A DNA stretch of 49,267 nt from Candidatus Metalachnospira gallinarum (GCA_904378045.1 CAJFHC010000007.1:1-49267); one strand, 5' to 3'; positions 1 to 8,810 are shown, counted from the stretch's first letter. Translations and numbers: made by a program. The notes: a model not told the origin generated them from the sequence alone.

Positions 1-72
1 GCCTTTTCTTGTTATCCAGCCCTCCGGCTGTATCGGTTGAGCAAAAGTCAGCGTGGGATTGATGTGGTATCT

Positions 73-210
73 TTATCTAAGTGAACCCCCCGTTTCCCAC
101 TTTGAGATCGTTTTGTTGCTTATTCCAAGGGCGTCGGCCACCTCTCTCTGGGTCAGCCCCTTTTCCTTTCTGAGCTTCGCGAGAAGCCTTCCTGTTTTTA
201 TACAATCCAT
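73..210 (-). pseudogene. Truncated XRE-family helix-turn-helix regulator
   Basis: A 45-residue ORF begins with ATG behind a good GGAGG site (GGAGG-TTTAAA-ATG on the minus strand). It reads as a textbook XRE/Cro HTH: LRKEKGLTQREVADALGIS followed by NKTISKWE. In the family this helix run continues into a conserved stretch of about 15-20 residues and usually a C-terminal region. Here the frame ends four residues after the WETG motif. I see no continuation of the family pattern in any frame of the 72 bases left to the window edge. It is therefore probably a gene cut by a rearrangement or inserted repeat, though a free-standing HTH peptide is possible. It is divergent from the ABC permease gene at 373. 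Confidence 0.6.
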
Positions 211-306
211 TTTAAACCTCCTGACGGCAGATCGGCCGAAATCTTTTTTATTATTCTACAATCAAATTATGATAAAAACAATCTGCGCTCCGCAGAGTTA
301 TTATTA

Positions 307-335
307 TAGCCAAGGCAAAATTATTCTGTTATAAT
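307..335 (+). promoter_or_regulatory. Candidate sigma-A promoter for the FecCD-type ABC operon
   Basis: A perfect -10 TATAAT (330-335) lies 17 bp after TAGCCA (307-312), a weak 4/6 match to the -35. It sits 38 bases before the ATG of the permease gene. No other promoter-like pair is visible between the divergent XRE gene and this operon. Confidence 0.5.
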
Positions 336-372
336 GTGAAAAGAAAAAATTGAACGGATCGGAGGAAATTCC

Positions 373-1401
373 ATGGGACGCTGTCCGGCGGTATCGGAGC
401 GCGATGATAAAAAAGAAAAAACGTTTATTATTATATGCGCCCTTTGCGTGGTCATTTCGGCTGTCATTGGCATATGCTTCGGTTCGGTTGGCATATCGGC
501 GTCCGAAATGCTCAGGGCCATATTTTTTGAAGGAGAGTCAGTAAACGCCAATATAATAATGTTCGCCAGAGTGCCGAGGGTAGCTGCTTCTCTGCTTGCG
601 GGCTGCGCTCTTGCGGTATCTGGGGTAATAATACAGGCGGTTCTTGAAAACCCCCTTGCGGCTCCGAGCATTATTGGAGTAAATTCAGGAGCCGGATTTT
701 TCGCCGTTTTGGCAATGGCTCTTTTCCCGGGAAAAATGTCGGCGGTTCCTGCGGCGGCGTTCATCGGGGCTGTCGTGACGGTGATGGCCGTCTATCTTAT
801 AGCCGTTAAAAATGGGGCGTCAAAAATCACGCTCGTCCTTGCCGGAGTTGCCGTGAGCAACCTCCTTGGGGCGGGAATAGATACGATAACGACATTCTTT
901 CCGGATTCCCTTAACGGGATCACGGACTTTAAAATAGGCGGAGTAATTGGCATATCGCTCTCAAAGCTGTATCCGGCGTGGATATATATTGCCGTGGGAA
1001 TAGCCGCGGCGCTTCTTTTGAGCGGCGAGCTGGACATACTTTCCCTCGGCGATAAAACGGCGAAAAGCCTCGGGCTTAATGTACGGGCATCAAGGCTCGC
1101 GCTTCTTATGGCCGCGGCGCTTCTTGCCGGGGCGGCGGTAAGTTTTGCCGGGCTCATCAGTTTTATCGGGCTTATTATTCCGCATATCGCGAGGCATTTT
1201 ATTAAAAGCGGAAGCAGAAGGCTTATTTTGGCTTCCTCACTTCTTGGGGCGTCCTTCCTCTCGTTCTGCGACGTGCTTTCGAGGGTGATCTTCGCGCCAT
1301 ATGAGATACAGCTCGGAATAGTTGTATCATATATCGGAGTGCCCTTCTTTATATATCTTATAATGAAAAAGAGAGGAGGACGGCACGGTGATAGAGCTTA
1401 A
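373..1401 (+). CDS. FecCD-family ABC transporter permease (iron-siderophore/cobalamin type)
   Basis: This 342-residue polytopic membrane protein has the length and motif pattern of the BtuC/FecD/FhuB permease family. Visible features are an N-terminal hydrophobic helix from about residue 18, the segment RVPRVAASLLAGCALAVSG with the conserved arginines, the NPLAAPSIIGVNSGAGFFAV block, and GLISFIGLIIPHIARH, the conserved cytoplasmic coupling region near residue 265. Such permeases form a homodimer with a FepC/BtuD-type ATPase and import iron chelates, haem or corrinoids. The start is ATG with GGAGG about 7 bases upstream. The 3' end overlaps the ATPase gene by 14 bases, so the two are translationally coupled. 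No substrate-binding protein lies in the window, so the ligand cannot be assigned. Confidence 0.9.
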   Translation: MGRCPAVSERDDKKEKTFIIICALCVVISAVIGICFGSVGISASEMLRAIFFEGESVNANIIMFARVPRVAASLLAGCALAVSGVIIQAVLENPLAAPSIIGVNSGAGFFAVLAMALFPGKMSAVPAAAFIGAVVTVMAVYLIAVKNGASKITLVLAGVAVSNLLGAGIDTITTFFPDSLNGITDFKIGGVIGISLSKLYPAWIYIAVGIAAALLLSGELDILSLGDKTAKSLGLNVRASRLALLMAAALLAGAAVSFAGLISFIGLIIPHIARHFIKSGSRRLILASSLLGASFLSFCDVLSRVIFAPYEIQLGIVVSYIGVPFFIYLIMKKRGGRHGDRA

Positions 1402-2140
1402 GGAGCTTTGCTGCGGATACGGAAAAAAAGAAGTTGTTTCCGGCGTAAACGAAAAAATCGAAGGCGGGAGCATTACATCCATAGTAGGGCCAAACGGATG
1501 CGGCAAATCCACTCTGCTTGAAACAGCCGCCGGGCTTATGTCTCCGATTTCCGGAAGTGTTATCATAAACGGACAGGACATACACGGTATGAAGCCAAAA
1601 AAAAGAGCGGAACTCGTATCGATGCTTTCCCAGCAGAAAAATCCGGGAATGCTGACGGTTAGGGCGCTTACTTTCCACGGGCGCTTTCCGTATCTGGGCT
1701 ATCCGAGAAAATACACGGAAAGGGATTATGATATAGTTGAAAAAGCCATGGAGACGGCCGGAGTGTCTGACATAGCGAACAAAAGCCTGTCGGAGCTCTC
1801 CGGAGGACAGCAGCAAAAGGCGTATATAGCTATGATGCTCGCTCAGGACACTGAAATAGTTTTTATGGATGAACCGGTAACATTCCTTGATATTAATTAT
1901 CAGCTTGAGCTGATGGAGATAATAAAGGATATGAAGAAAAACGGAAAAACCATAGTAATGATAATACACGATCTTAATCTGGCCATGAGGTACTCGGATA
2001 AAATAATAGCTATGAAAAACGGAAAAACAGTATGTTCCGGCAGGCCGGAAGAGATATACGAAAAGGGGATATTTGACGGTATATTCGGAATAAGGACGCA
2101 TTTTTCCGGAGACGATGGGCAATTCTTCTTTACAAAATAA
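1388..2140 (+). CDS. ABC transporter ATP-binding protein (FepC/BtuD type)
   Basis: This 250-residue ATPase starts at GTG inside the end of the permease gene, with AGGAGG close upstream. It shows Walker A GPNGCGKST (about residues 34-42), the Q-loop SQQKNPG, the signature LSGGQQQKAY, Walker B VFMDEP and the switch histidine in IIHDLN. The EPVTFLDI variant after Walker B is typical of the iron-siderophore/B12 importer ATPases rather than of exporters. It should energise the FecCD-type permease encoded just before it. No terminator is visible before the small ORF at 2192, so the transcript may continue. Confidence 0.9.
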   Translation: MIELKELCCGYGKKEVVSGVNEKIEGGSITSIVGPNGCGKSTLLETAAGLMSPISGSVIINGQDIHGMKPKKRAELVSMLSQQKNPGMLTVRALTFHGRFPYLGYPRKYTERDYDIVEKAMETAGVSDIANKSLSELSGGQQQKAYIAMMLAQDTEIVFMDEPVTFLDINYQLELMEIIKDMKKNGKTIVMIIHDLNLAMRYSDKIIAMKNGKTVCSGRPEEIYEKGIFDGIFGIRTHFSGDDGQFFFTK

Positions 2141-2191
2141 TAACGGAAAAATTAATAATATAATGTTATTTTCAAAAAACGGAGGAAAAAA

Positions 2192-2338
2192 ATGAAACAG
2201 TTTGCTAATCTGGCGGTATATTTGGGGATAGGATTCCTGCTTTCCTTTATAATCAATCAGGCTTATACATATCTTTATGTGGCCATTGGAATGTTCATCC
2301 TTGGAATAATACTTCATTTTATCAATTCAAAAATGTGA
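2192..2338 (+). CDS. Small two-helix membrane protein, unknown function
   Basis: A 48-residue ORF starts with ATG 7 bases after a perfect GGAGG (2181-2185). It encodes almost only hydrophobic sequence: a first helix around YLGIGFLLSFIIN and a second around YLYVAIGMFILGIILHFI, with a short polar turn and tail. The good ribosome binding site and clean two-helix hairpin make it credible despite its size. It sits 51 bases behind the ABC ATPase with no terminator between, so it may be co-transcribed. I do not recognise the family. Confidence 0.6.
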   Translation: MKQFANLAVYLGIGFLLSFIINQAYTYLYVAIGMFILGIILHFINSKM

Positions 2339-2457
2339 ATGGATGAGCTATTGATCAAAAAATACGGACAAAAGCTGCAAAACTCAAAAACTTGTATCAA
2401 AAAGGGATCGCGGATGTAGATTAAAAGAAAATATTTGACGAAATATAGGAGGAATAT
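2339..2457. other. Spacer with a possible decayed small ORF
   Basis: One frame reads AIDQKIRTKAAKLKNLYQKG and ends IADVD-stop at 2416-2418. This is amphipathic and protein-like but has no start codon with a ribosome binding site. A second frame has an ATG at 2339 directly after the preceding stop but loses protein character after about ten residues. A small gene broken by a frameshift would explain both. Confidence 0.25.
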
Positions 2458-2658
2458 ATGGGCTGGTGCAAAGAATATCAGGATGAGCTTGACGAGCTTA
2501 TGAAAAAATGGCAGGGCGAAATAAAGGAGACTCTTAAAAAGGACGCTCCAAAATGGAACAGCGTCCTCGGCGTAGGAAAGAGCGAAACGGTGCTCATCAA
2601 CGACAGGTATAAAGAGGCGCTTGACGAGCTGAAAAGAAGATACGGCGTCGGAAGATAA
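2458..2658 (+). CDS. Small conserved-looking hypothetical protein
   Basis: This 66-residue soluble, helical, highly charged protein starts at ATG 6 bases after GGAGG. The sequence opens MGWCKEYQDELDELMKKW and ends DELKRRYGVGR. There is no signal peptide, membrane helix or recognisable catalytic motif; a single Cys sits near the N-terminus. It is followed within 30 bases by a strong terminator, so it is the last gene of the transcript. I do not recognise the family. Confidence 0.6.
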   Translation: MGWCKEYQDELDELMKKWQGEIKETLKKDAPKWNSVLGVGKSETVLINDRYKEALDELKRRYGVGR

Positions 2659-2682
2659 AAAACTGCAAGGGAAAACTTTTGC

Positions 2683-2714
2683 CCCCGGCTCAGACAGCAG
2701 CCGGGGTATTTTAT
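2683..2714 (+). terminator. Rho-independent terminator
   Basis: A perfect 8-bp stem CCCCGGCT / AGCCGGGG with an 8-base loop is followed by TATTTTAT. It ends the 0.4-2.7 kb transcription unit. Confidence 0.8.
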
Positions 2715-2792
2715 GGGCTTATGGATATATGAGAGTCTATAATAGATCGCTAAAATTTAAGGTAATTTTAAGATTATTTCATTTTCTATTAA

Positions 2793-2821
2793 TTGACTTT
2801 TTGAGCCCGGGTTAATAGTAT
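2793..2821 (+). promoter_or_regulatory. Candidate sigma-A promoter of the MacAB-like operon
   Basis: TTGACT (2793-2798), a 17-bp spacer and TAGTAT (2816-2821). The leader to the ATG at 2942 would be about 115 nt, AU-rich, and contains a GGAGGAGG at 2867-2874 that is too far from any start codon to serve the adaptor gene. Confidence 0.5.
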
Positions 2822-2941
2822 ATCTATATAGTATTAAAAAGTATTGACTGCGAAAAATTCGTTTAAGGAGGAGGATACGGATATTTATAAATTTATAATC
2901 AATAATATTCAGCCTAAATAAAACGAAAGGAATAATTTAGT

Positions 2942-4654
2942 ATGGATGAGAAAAATTTAACAAATCCTGAAGAGGAAAAGAACCCTTCGGAAAATGTTGA
3001 TGTCAATTCCTCCGAAAATGAGGAAACCAATATTTCCGAAAGAGCTGACAAAGCCGAAAAGGCTAAGGCGGAACTTAAAAAAGCGGGAAAGAAAATATCT
3101 GGAATGTCAAAGAAGAAAAAGATAATTGCTTTGATAGTTATCGTCGTTTTGATAATCGCGGCTGTCAAAGCCTGCGGATCCGGCGAAAAGACGGCGGAAA
3201 GCGATTCTACATATACATTTGACACGGCTGTAAGAACGGACATAGTCGAGAGCCTTTCCGGAACGGGAACGCTTGAACCGGCCGATAAATATACCGTGAC
3301 AACGCTTCTTAAAGGAGACGTGCTTTCCGATTCCTTTGAGGAAGGCGATACCGTTACGGCTGACCAGGTGTTATACCAGATAGACTCATCTGATATGGAA
3401 ACAAGCATTGAGAGAGCAGAGCTTTCGGCGTCATCCGCTCAGAGAAACTATGAGACGGCGGTAAAGGATCTTGATAATCTGAATGTCAAGACAAAGGTAG
3501 CCGGAGTAGTTACGGAAGTGCTTGTAGAGGTCGGCGATGAGGTAGGCGCCGGACAGGAGGTAGCCAAGGTAAGGGATTCCTCAACAATGACAATAGAGCT
3601 TCCATTCCCCGCTGATGAGGCTGACACGTTCTATGTCGGACAGAGCGCCGAGGTAACGCTTTACGGAACTTTTGAGACCCTTCCGGGAACTGTAAAATCC
3701 ATAAGCGGAGCCAGCGAGGTTCAGACAGGTAATAAAATAGTAAAGAACGTAACCATAAGCGTGGAAAACCCCGGAGCGATTTCCGAGGAACAGATAGCCA
3801 CGGCTCAGATAGGAACATCAGGATCGACACAGAGCGGTAAATTTGAGTATAACGAAAACAGGAGCGTAAACGCCGAGGTCAGCGGAGAGGTAGTTGCCAT
3901 CGTGAACGATGAGGGCTCCATAGTCTCCGACGGAAGCACGATCATAAGGCTTGAGAGCGACAATGTAACAAACTCTGTGGAATCTGCTTCCGACAGCGTG
4001 AAGGACGCCCAGCTCAGCCTTGAGAACCAGTATGAGGAGCTTGAGGATTACACGATCACATCACCCATCGACGGAACGGTCATTGAAAAGAAAGTAAAAG
4101 CGGGAGATACCATCGATTCAAACGCCGAGCTTTGCACTATCTACGACCTTTCATATCTCAAGATGACAATGAATGTCGACGAGCTTGACATAAGCAAGGT
4201 AGAGGTAGGCCAGGATGTAAGCATAACCGCCGACGCGGTCAAGGGCAAGGTATTTACCGGAAAAGTAACAAAAATAAATATGGCCGGAACAACTACAAAC
4301 GGAGTTACGACATATCCGGTTGAAGTACAGATAGATGAAACAGATGGACTTCTTCCGGGAATGAACGTCAGCACGGAGATAATCGTAAATCAGGTAAATG
4401 ATGTTGTCGCTATACCTGTAGGAGCTGTTGTAAGAGGCGATATGGTTCTTGTGAAGACAGGAAATACGTCCGATGATCCTACGATCCCCGCGGGATATGA
4501 GTATGTTAACGTTGAGACCGGAGTAAGCAACGACCAGTATGTAGAGATAAAGAGCGGCATTGAGGAAGGCGACGAAATAGCGTATATTTACATCGCTTCG
4601 GCCAATATGGATATGTTCTACGGCGAACCCGAAATGGCCGTCGCTGTAGGATAA
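2942..4654 (+). CDS. MacA/HlyD-like efflux adaptor with a duplicated core
   Basis: This 570-residue membrane-fusion protein has an acidic and lysine-rich cytoplasmic tail (1-59), one membrane helix (60-76) and a long extracytoplasmic part. Lipoyl half-motifs with the GxVxxxxxxxGDxV pattern occur four times, near residues 117-147, 181-210, 308-337 and 369-400. Each pair is separated by a short coiled coil (about 151-180 and 341-368) and followed by a beta-barrel-like stretch (about 215-275 and 405-480). The family normally has one such unit in 350-480 residues, so this looks like a tandem duplication. MacA-type adaptors couple an FtsX-like ABC exporter to substrate release outside the membrane. 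It heads an operon with the ATPase (13 bases downstream) and the permease. Confidence 0.88.
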   Translation: MDEKNLTNPEEEKNPSENVDVNSSENEETNISERADKAEKAKAELKKAGKKISGMSKKKKIIALIVIVVLIIAAVKACGSGEKTAESDSTYTFDTAVRTDIVESLSGTGTLEPADKYTVTTLLKGDVLSDSFEEGDTVTADQVLYQIDSSDMETSIERAELSASSAQRNYETAVKDLDNLNVKTKVAGVVTEVLVEVGDEVGAGQEVAKVRDSSTMTIELPFPADEADTFYVGQSAEVTLYGTFETLPGTVKSISGASEVQTGNKIVKNVTISVENPGAISEEQIATAQIGTSGSTQSGKFEYNENRSVNAEVSGEVVAIVNDEGSIVSDGSTIIRLESDNVTNSVESASDSVKDAQLSLENQYEELEDYTITSPIDGTVIEKKVKAGDTIDSNAELCTIYDLSYLKMTMNVDELDISKVEVGQDVSITADAVKGKVFTGKVTKINMAGTTTNGVTTYPVEVQIDETDGLLPGMNVSTEIIVNQVNDVVAIPVGAVVRGDMVLVKTGNTSDDPTIPAGYEYVNVETGVSNDQYVEIKSGIEEGDEIAYIYIASANMDMFYGEPEMAVAVG

Positions 4655-4667
4655 GGAGGGGATAAAA

Positions 4668-5423
4668 ATGGATCCTCTTATTGAATTCAGAGACGTCTCC
4701 AAAATTTATAATATGGGAGACACCGTTGTTAAGGCGGCCGACCACATCAGTTTTAAAATAAACAAAGGCGAGTTCATAGCCATAGTCGGACAGTCAGGTT
4801 CCGGAAAGTCAACCTGTATGAATATAATAGGCTGCTTAGACATCCCAACGGAGGGAGAATATTTCCTCGGCGGACATAATGTTGGAGAGATGAATAAAAA
4901 CCAACTCGCGGAAATAAGGAACAAAATGCTTGGGTTTATTTTCCAGCAGTATAATCTTCTTCCAAAACTTAGTATATTGGAAAACGTGGAAATGCCGCTG
5001 ATGTACGCTGGAGTTCCGAGATCTGAAAGGCATGTCAGGGCAAGGGAAGCGTTGAAGAGGGTTGGACTTTTGGATAAGGAAAAACATCTTCCCAGCCAGC
5101 TTTCAGGAGGACAGCAGCAGAGGGTGTCTATAGCCAGGGCGCTTGTTGGAAATCCATCAGTAATACTTGCCGATGAGCCGACTGGAGCCCTTGACTCAAG
5201 AACCGGACGCGAAGTATTAAAAATATTACAGAAACTGCATAAGAACGGTAATACGGTTGTTTTAATTACCCACGATAATTCCATAGCCGCCACGGCTGAA
5301 AGAGTCATAAGACTTGAAGATGGAAAAAAGATCTATGACGGGCCTACAACTGATCCTAATGCTTTTGTTCAGCCTACATTTACTTTAGACGACGATTCTG
5401 TCGAGGAAGGAGGAAATGAATGA
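4668..5423 (+). CDS. MacB-type ABC transporter ATP-binding protein (LolD/MacB family)
   Basis: This 251-residue ATPase has Walker A GQSGSGKST near residues 42-50, the Q-loop FIFQQYNLLP, the signature LSGGQQQRVSIARAL, Walker B VILADEPTGALDS and the switch His in ITHDNS. The EPTGALDS sequence and QQYNLLP are hallmarks of the MacB/LolD/FtsE branch. In the canonical MacB of Gram-negatives the ATPase is fused to the permease; here they are separate, as usual in Firmicutes. The ribosome site AAGGAGG precedes ATG at 4668. The stop overlaps the permease start as ATGA. Confidence 0.93.
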   Translation: MDPLIEFRDVSKIYNMGDTVVKAADHISFKINKGEFIAIVGQSGSGKSTCMNIIGCLDIPTEGEYFLGGHNVGEMNKNQLAEIRNKMLGFIFQQYNLLPKLSILENVEMPLMYAGVPRSERHVRAREALKRVGLLDKEKHLPSQLSGGQQQRVSIARALVGNPSVILADEPTGALDSRTGREVLKILQKLHKNGNTVVLITHDNSIAATAERVIRLEDGKKIYDGPTTDPNAFVQPTFTLDDDSVEEGGNE

Positions 5424-6613
5424 ATATTTACGAATCCTTCTCAATGGCAATGAAAAATATTAAAACAAGCAAAACAAGATCTATTCTTACTATGCTCGGA
5501 ATAATCATAGGAGTTGCCGCCGTAATCGTCATAACCGGCATAGGCAACGGTATGGACATATATATGAGAAAACAGTTTGAGAGTATGGGAACAAACACCC
5601 TTTCCGTATATATAATGGGAAGGGGAAACCAGAAGATCACTGTAGATGAAATGCAGGAGATAGTCGATGAGAACTCGGAATACCTTGATAAAATGACTCC
5701 ATCGATTAATTTCCAGGGATCAACAAAGGTCGGTACGGAAAATTTAAACTCCACAAGCGTAACAGGTGTAAGCGAACAGTTCCTTGATATTAAAAGTTAC
5801 AAACTTTCTGAAGGACGAAACATACAGTATATGGATATAAAAAACAGAAACAGCGTATGTATCGTTGGATCTTATGTTGACCTTGCGTATTTTGGAGGTC
5901 AGGCCCTCGGAGATACAATAAAATTAAACGGAAGGGATTTCACCATTGTCGGGGTTATTGATGAGCAGGCCGACAGTGAGGAATACTCAACCGATGACTG
6001 TGTATATGTTCCATACAGCACCATAAGCAGAATGATGAACATAAGAGATGTGGACAGCTACACCGTAACATTTAAAAGCGAAGATGTTTCGGCCCAGGCA
6101 AAAACCGCTCTTGAAGACTCACTTACAGAATATTTCAACGGAGACAGCGATGCCTTCTATGTAAGCAGTATGGCCGAGATGCTTGATATGATGAACCAGA
6201 TGACAAGCATCGTCATAACGATACTGACGCTTATAGCCGGAATATCCCTTGTTGTCGGCGGTATCGGAATTATGAACATCATGCTCGTGTCCGTTACGGA
6301 GCGTACAAGGGAGATAGGTATAAGAAAGGCTCTCGGAGCAAAGGAAAGATATATAATGAACCAGTTTGTCATAGAAGCCGCGGCGACCAGCGCCTTAGGC
6401 GGCGTAATAGGAATAATACTGGGATACATACTTTCGTTTTTCGTTTCAAGAGTTATATACGCTATCTATGCGGAACAATTTACCGTTATACCGACGTTCT
6501 TCTCTGTAATGGCGTCGTTTGGAATATCAGCCGCGATCGGTATATTCTTTGGATATATGCCGGCTAAGAAAGCGGCGAGACTCAATCCTATTGACGCTTT
6601 GAGGTATGACTGA
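5420..6613 (+). CDS. MacB-type ABC transporter permease (FtsX-like)
   Basis: This 397-residue permease has the standard architecture. The first membrane helix follows the conserved SKTRSILTMLGIIIGVAAVI block. A large extracytoplasmic MacB periplasmic-core-like domain covers about 45-245. Three C-terminal helices contain the FtsX signature MLVSVTERTREIGIRKALGA (about residues 288-307) and end in PAKKAARLNPIDALRYD. It should partner the preceding ATPase and adaptor as a mechanotransmission-type exporter of peptides, lipids or antimicrobials; the substrate cannot be read from the sequence. ATGA overlap with the ATPase gene gives translational coupling. No terminator separates it from the SLH gene 36 bases downstream. 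Confidence 0.92.
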   Translation: MNIYESFSMAMKNIKTSKTRSILTMLGIIIGVAAVIVITGIGNGMDIYMRKQFESMGTNTLSVYIMGRGNQKITVDEMQEIVDENSEYLDKMTPSINFQGSTKVGTENLNSTSVTGVSEQFLDIKSYKLSEGRNIQYMDIKNRNSVCIVGSYVDLAYFGGQALGDTIKLNGRDFTIVGVIDEQADSEEYSTDDCVYVPYSTISRMMNIRDVDSYTVTFKSEDVSAQAKTALEDSLTEYFNGDSDAFYVSSMAEMLDMMNQMTSIVITILTLIAGISLVVGGIGIMNIMLVSVTERTREIGIRKALGAKERYIMNQFVIEAAATSALGGVIGIILGYILSFFVSRVIYAIYAEQFTVIPTFFSVMASFGISAAIGIFFGYMPAKKAARLNPIDALRYD

Positions 6614-6649
6614 TAGTATATAGGTAATTAAATTTAAAGGAGGAAAACC

Positions 6650-8515
6650 ATGAAAGGACTAAAAAAAATCGCGAGCCTTGCCTGCGCGGCGGTTTTTGCG
6701 GTCTCTGCCTTCGCAACGCCGGTTTTTGCGGCCGACAGTCAGACGGCTATTGAAACCGTAAGGGCTCTTGGCATAATAGACGGAGACGGTACCGGTATGA
6801 ACCTCACCGGAAATGTTTCACGCGCCGAGTTCGCCAAAATGCTCGTATCGGCATCGGTCTATAGCGATGAGATGGGAGACGAGACGGCGAGCTCACTCTA
6901 TAAAGACGTTAAAAAAGATTACTGGGCAGTCGAGTACATAAGAGTTGCTGTTGACAACGGCTGGATGACGGGATATTCCGACGGAACATTCAGGCCGGAA
7001 CAGCACATAAAATATGAGGAGGCGGCAACCGCCACGCTCAAGCTGCTCGGATATGACCCTTCGACCTTCGCGGGAGTATTTCCCTCGGCTCAGATATCAA
7101 AGTTCCAGTCTTTGGGCCTTGACGACAACACAAGCCTTCAGAAAGGACAGTATGTAACAAGAAACGACTGCGTTAATATTTTCTATAACCTTCTCGGAGC
7201 CGATACGGCCGACGGACAGGTATACGCTTCAAAACTTGGATACAGCGTTGACAATTCAGGAAATATCAACTACTCGTCACTTGTTGAGAACGATCTTAAG
7301 GGACCCTATGTATATGAGACGGGAAGCATCTTCGCGAATATTCCGTTTGCCGCTTCCGACGCTGTTATTTACAGGAATGGCGTTATCAGCACTGCTTCGG
7401 ATATCCAGATCTATGATGTTTACTATTATAATGAGGCTCTTAAGACAGTATGGATCTATGCTAACAGCGTAACCGGAACATACACGGCGGCTTCGCCTTC
7501 AACGGCTAATCCTACGAGCGCTACCGTTGCCGGAACGACATATACGCTTGAAAGCACGGCGGCATACAAACTTTCAGACCTTGGATCATACACTATCGGA
7601 GATACCGTAACGCTTCTCCTTGGCAAGGACGGCACGGCCGTAGACGTTGTTTCGACATCACGCTTCAGCGGCAGCTTTGTAGGTATAGTTTCAAGCATTG
7701 GCTCGGATTCATATACAAACGAGGCCGGAGCTAAGATAATCGAAAGCGTTGTAAACGTAACATGCACGGACGGAGTTGTAAGAACATATCAGGCAAATAC
7801 GGATAATCTTAAGGTCGGAGACATAGTAGCCATTACCTTCGACGGACAGAACAACTCGGTACAGAGGCAGGCTGTCAAGAGAATCAACGGCACGTTCAAC
7901 TCCGACGGAACGAAGCTCGGAAGCCGCACATTGGCCGCCGACTGCAACATCATAAACGTAAATCAGGATTATTCCGCGGCGGTTACATACAAGTCAAAAC
8001 TTGCCGGAAAGGAAATTTCCACGGACAATGTGCTTTACTATGTAACAAACGGCAGCGGAGAGATCACCGATCTTATCCTTTACGATGTGACCAGCGATGG
8101 AAAACAGTTCGGTATAATCGTAAGCAAGCAGGAGATTTACGGCGAGGACGGAATGGCTGAGGAGCCTACGGCTACGATCTACAACTATATCATCAACGGC
8201 CAGTCCGGAACGGCTACCGTTTCAGGAAACGACTTCGGCGGAGATCACGGAGCTGCGTACTTCCAGTTCAGAAACAACGAGCTTATATATGTCGGCAGAC
8301 TGACATCCGTATCGCTCAACAACATAAGCTATGGCACGGCTTCAAGCGGAAGCAAGAAGTACGACGTAAGCGAGGATGTTCAGTGCTATGTCAAGACAGG
8401 AGCTAAACAGTATGAACAGACGAACCTTGCGACGGCTTCAAATACGACAAAATATAATGTTACAGGATATGTATACGGCGATGAGGTAGTTCTCATCATG
8501 CTTACCGAAAGGTAA
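6650..8515 (+). CDS. SLH-domain surface protein
   Basis: A 621-residue secreted protein starts at ATG 6 bases after AAAGGAGG. The signal peptide covers about residues 1-27, ending PVFAADS. Three SLH-like repeats follow (about 32-75, 85-135, 140-185), with the motif YSDGTFRPEQHIKYEEAATA in the second. SLH domains anchor proteins to secondary cell wall polymers. The remaining 430 residues are Ser/Thr/Gly-rich and beta-strand-like, with no catalytic motif I recognise. It probably is a structural S-layer or surface protein. It lies directly behind the MacAB-like genes without a terminator and may be co-expressed with them. It is followed by a strong terminator. Confidence 0.85.
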   Translation: MKGLKKIASLACAAVFAVSAFATPVFAADSQTAIETVRALGIIDGDGTGMNLTGNVSRAEFAKMLVSASVYSDEMGDETASSLYKDVKKDYWAVEYIRVAVDNGWMTGYSDGTFRPEQHIKYEEAATATLKLLGYDPSTFAGVFPSAQISKFQSLGLDDNTSLQKGQYVTRNDCVNIFYNLLGADTADGQVYASKLGYSVDNSGNINYSSLVENDLKGPYVYETGSIFANIPFAASDAVIYRNGVISTASDIQIYDVYYYNEALKTVWIYANSVTGTYTAASPSTANPTSATVAGTTYTLESTAAYKLSDLGSYTIGDTVTLLLGKDGTAVDVVSTSRFSGSFVGIVSSIGSDSYTNEAGAKIIESVVNVTCTDGVVRTYQANTDNLKVGDIVAITFDGQNNSVQRQAVKRINGTFNSDGTKLGSRTLAADCNIINVNQDYSAAVTYKSKLAGKEISTDNVLYYVTNGSGEITDLILYDVTSDGKQFGIIVSKQEIYGEDGMAEEPTATIYNYIINGQSGTATVSGNDFGGDHGAAYFQFRNNELIYVGRLTSVSLNNISYGTASSGSKKYDVSEDVQCYVKTGAKQYEQTNLATASNTTKYNVTGYVYGDEVVLIMLTER

Positions 8516-8529
8516 TACGAACATATCAC

Positions 8530-8575
8530 AGGACGTCCACGGGTCGGCAAGACCCGGAGGACGTCCTATTTTTAT
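8530..8575 (+). terminator. Rho-independent terminator of the MacAB/SLH unit
   Basis: A 9-bp stem AGGACGTCC / GGACGTCCT encloses a second stem GGGTC / GACCC, followed by ATTTTTATGTTTTTT. The structure is strong. Confidence 0.85.
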
Positions 8576-8810
8576 GTTTTTTGATTTACCGCCAAAAAAG
8601 TACAGGGAGACTTCACAAAATAATAGAAGCCGGAAAGAGAACGGCAGGAAGTTAATTACTTAACATAAATTTTAATTTTTTTCAGTCCCTGATATTTCGG
8701 AACGTATGTAATCATCCGCCACTTTTTATAAAATATTGGCAAAATTTTAGAAAAAAATGCTCGAACGAGGGGATTTTTGATACTTTTCCCCCACTTTAAT
8801 AATAAAAAGG

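Noticed and set aside
281..293. CTGCG-CTC-CGCAG hairpin before the ABC operon
   Set aside because: The 3-base loop and 5-bp stem are weak and there is no continuous U-run, so I do not call a terminator.
250..300. Possible Fur box upstream of the FecCD permease
   Set aside because: The AT-rich stretch around AATTATGATAAAAACAAT has partial similarity only, without the 7-1-7 inverted symmetry needed.
1358..2317. 319-codon open frame on the minus strand
   Set aside because: It lies wholly opposite the ABC ATPase and the small gene at 2192, has biased composition and no family motif or ribosome site.
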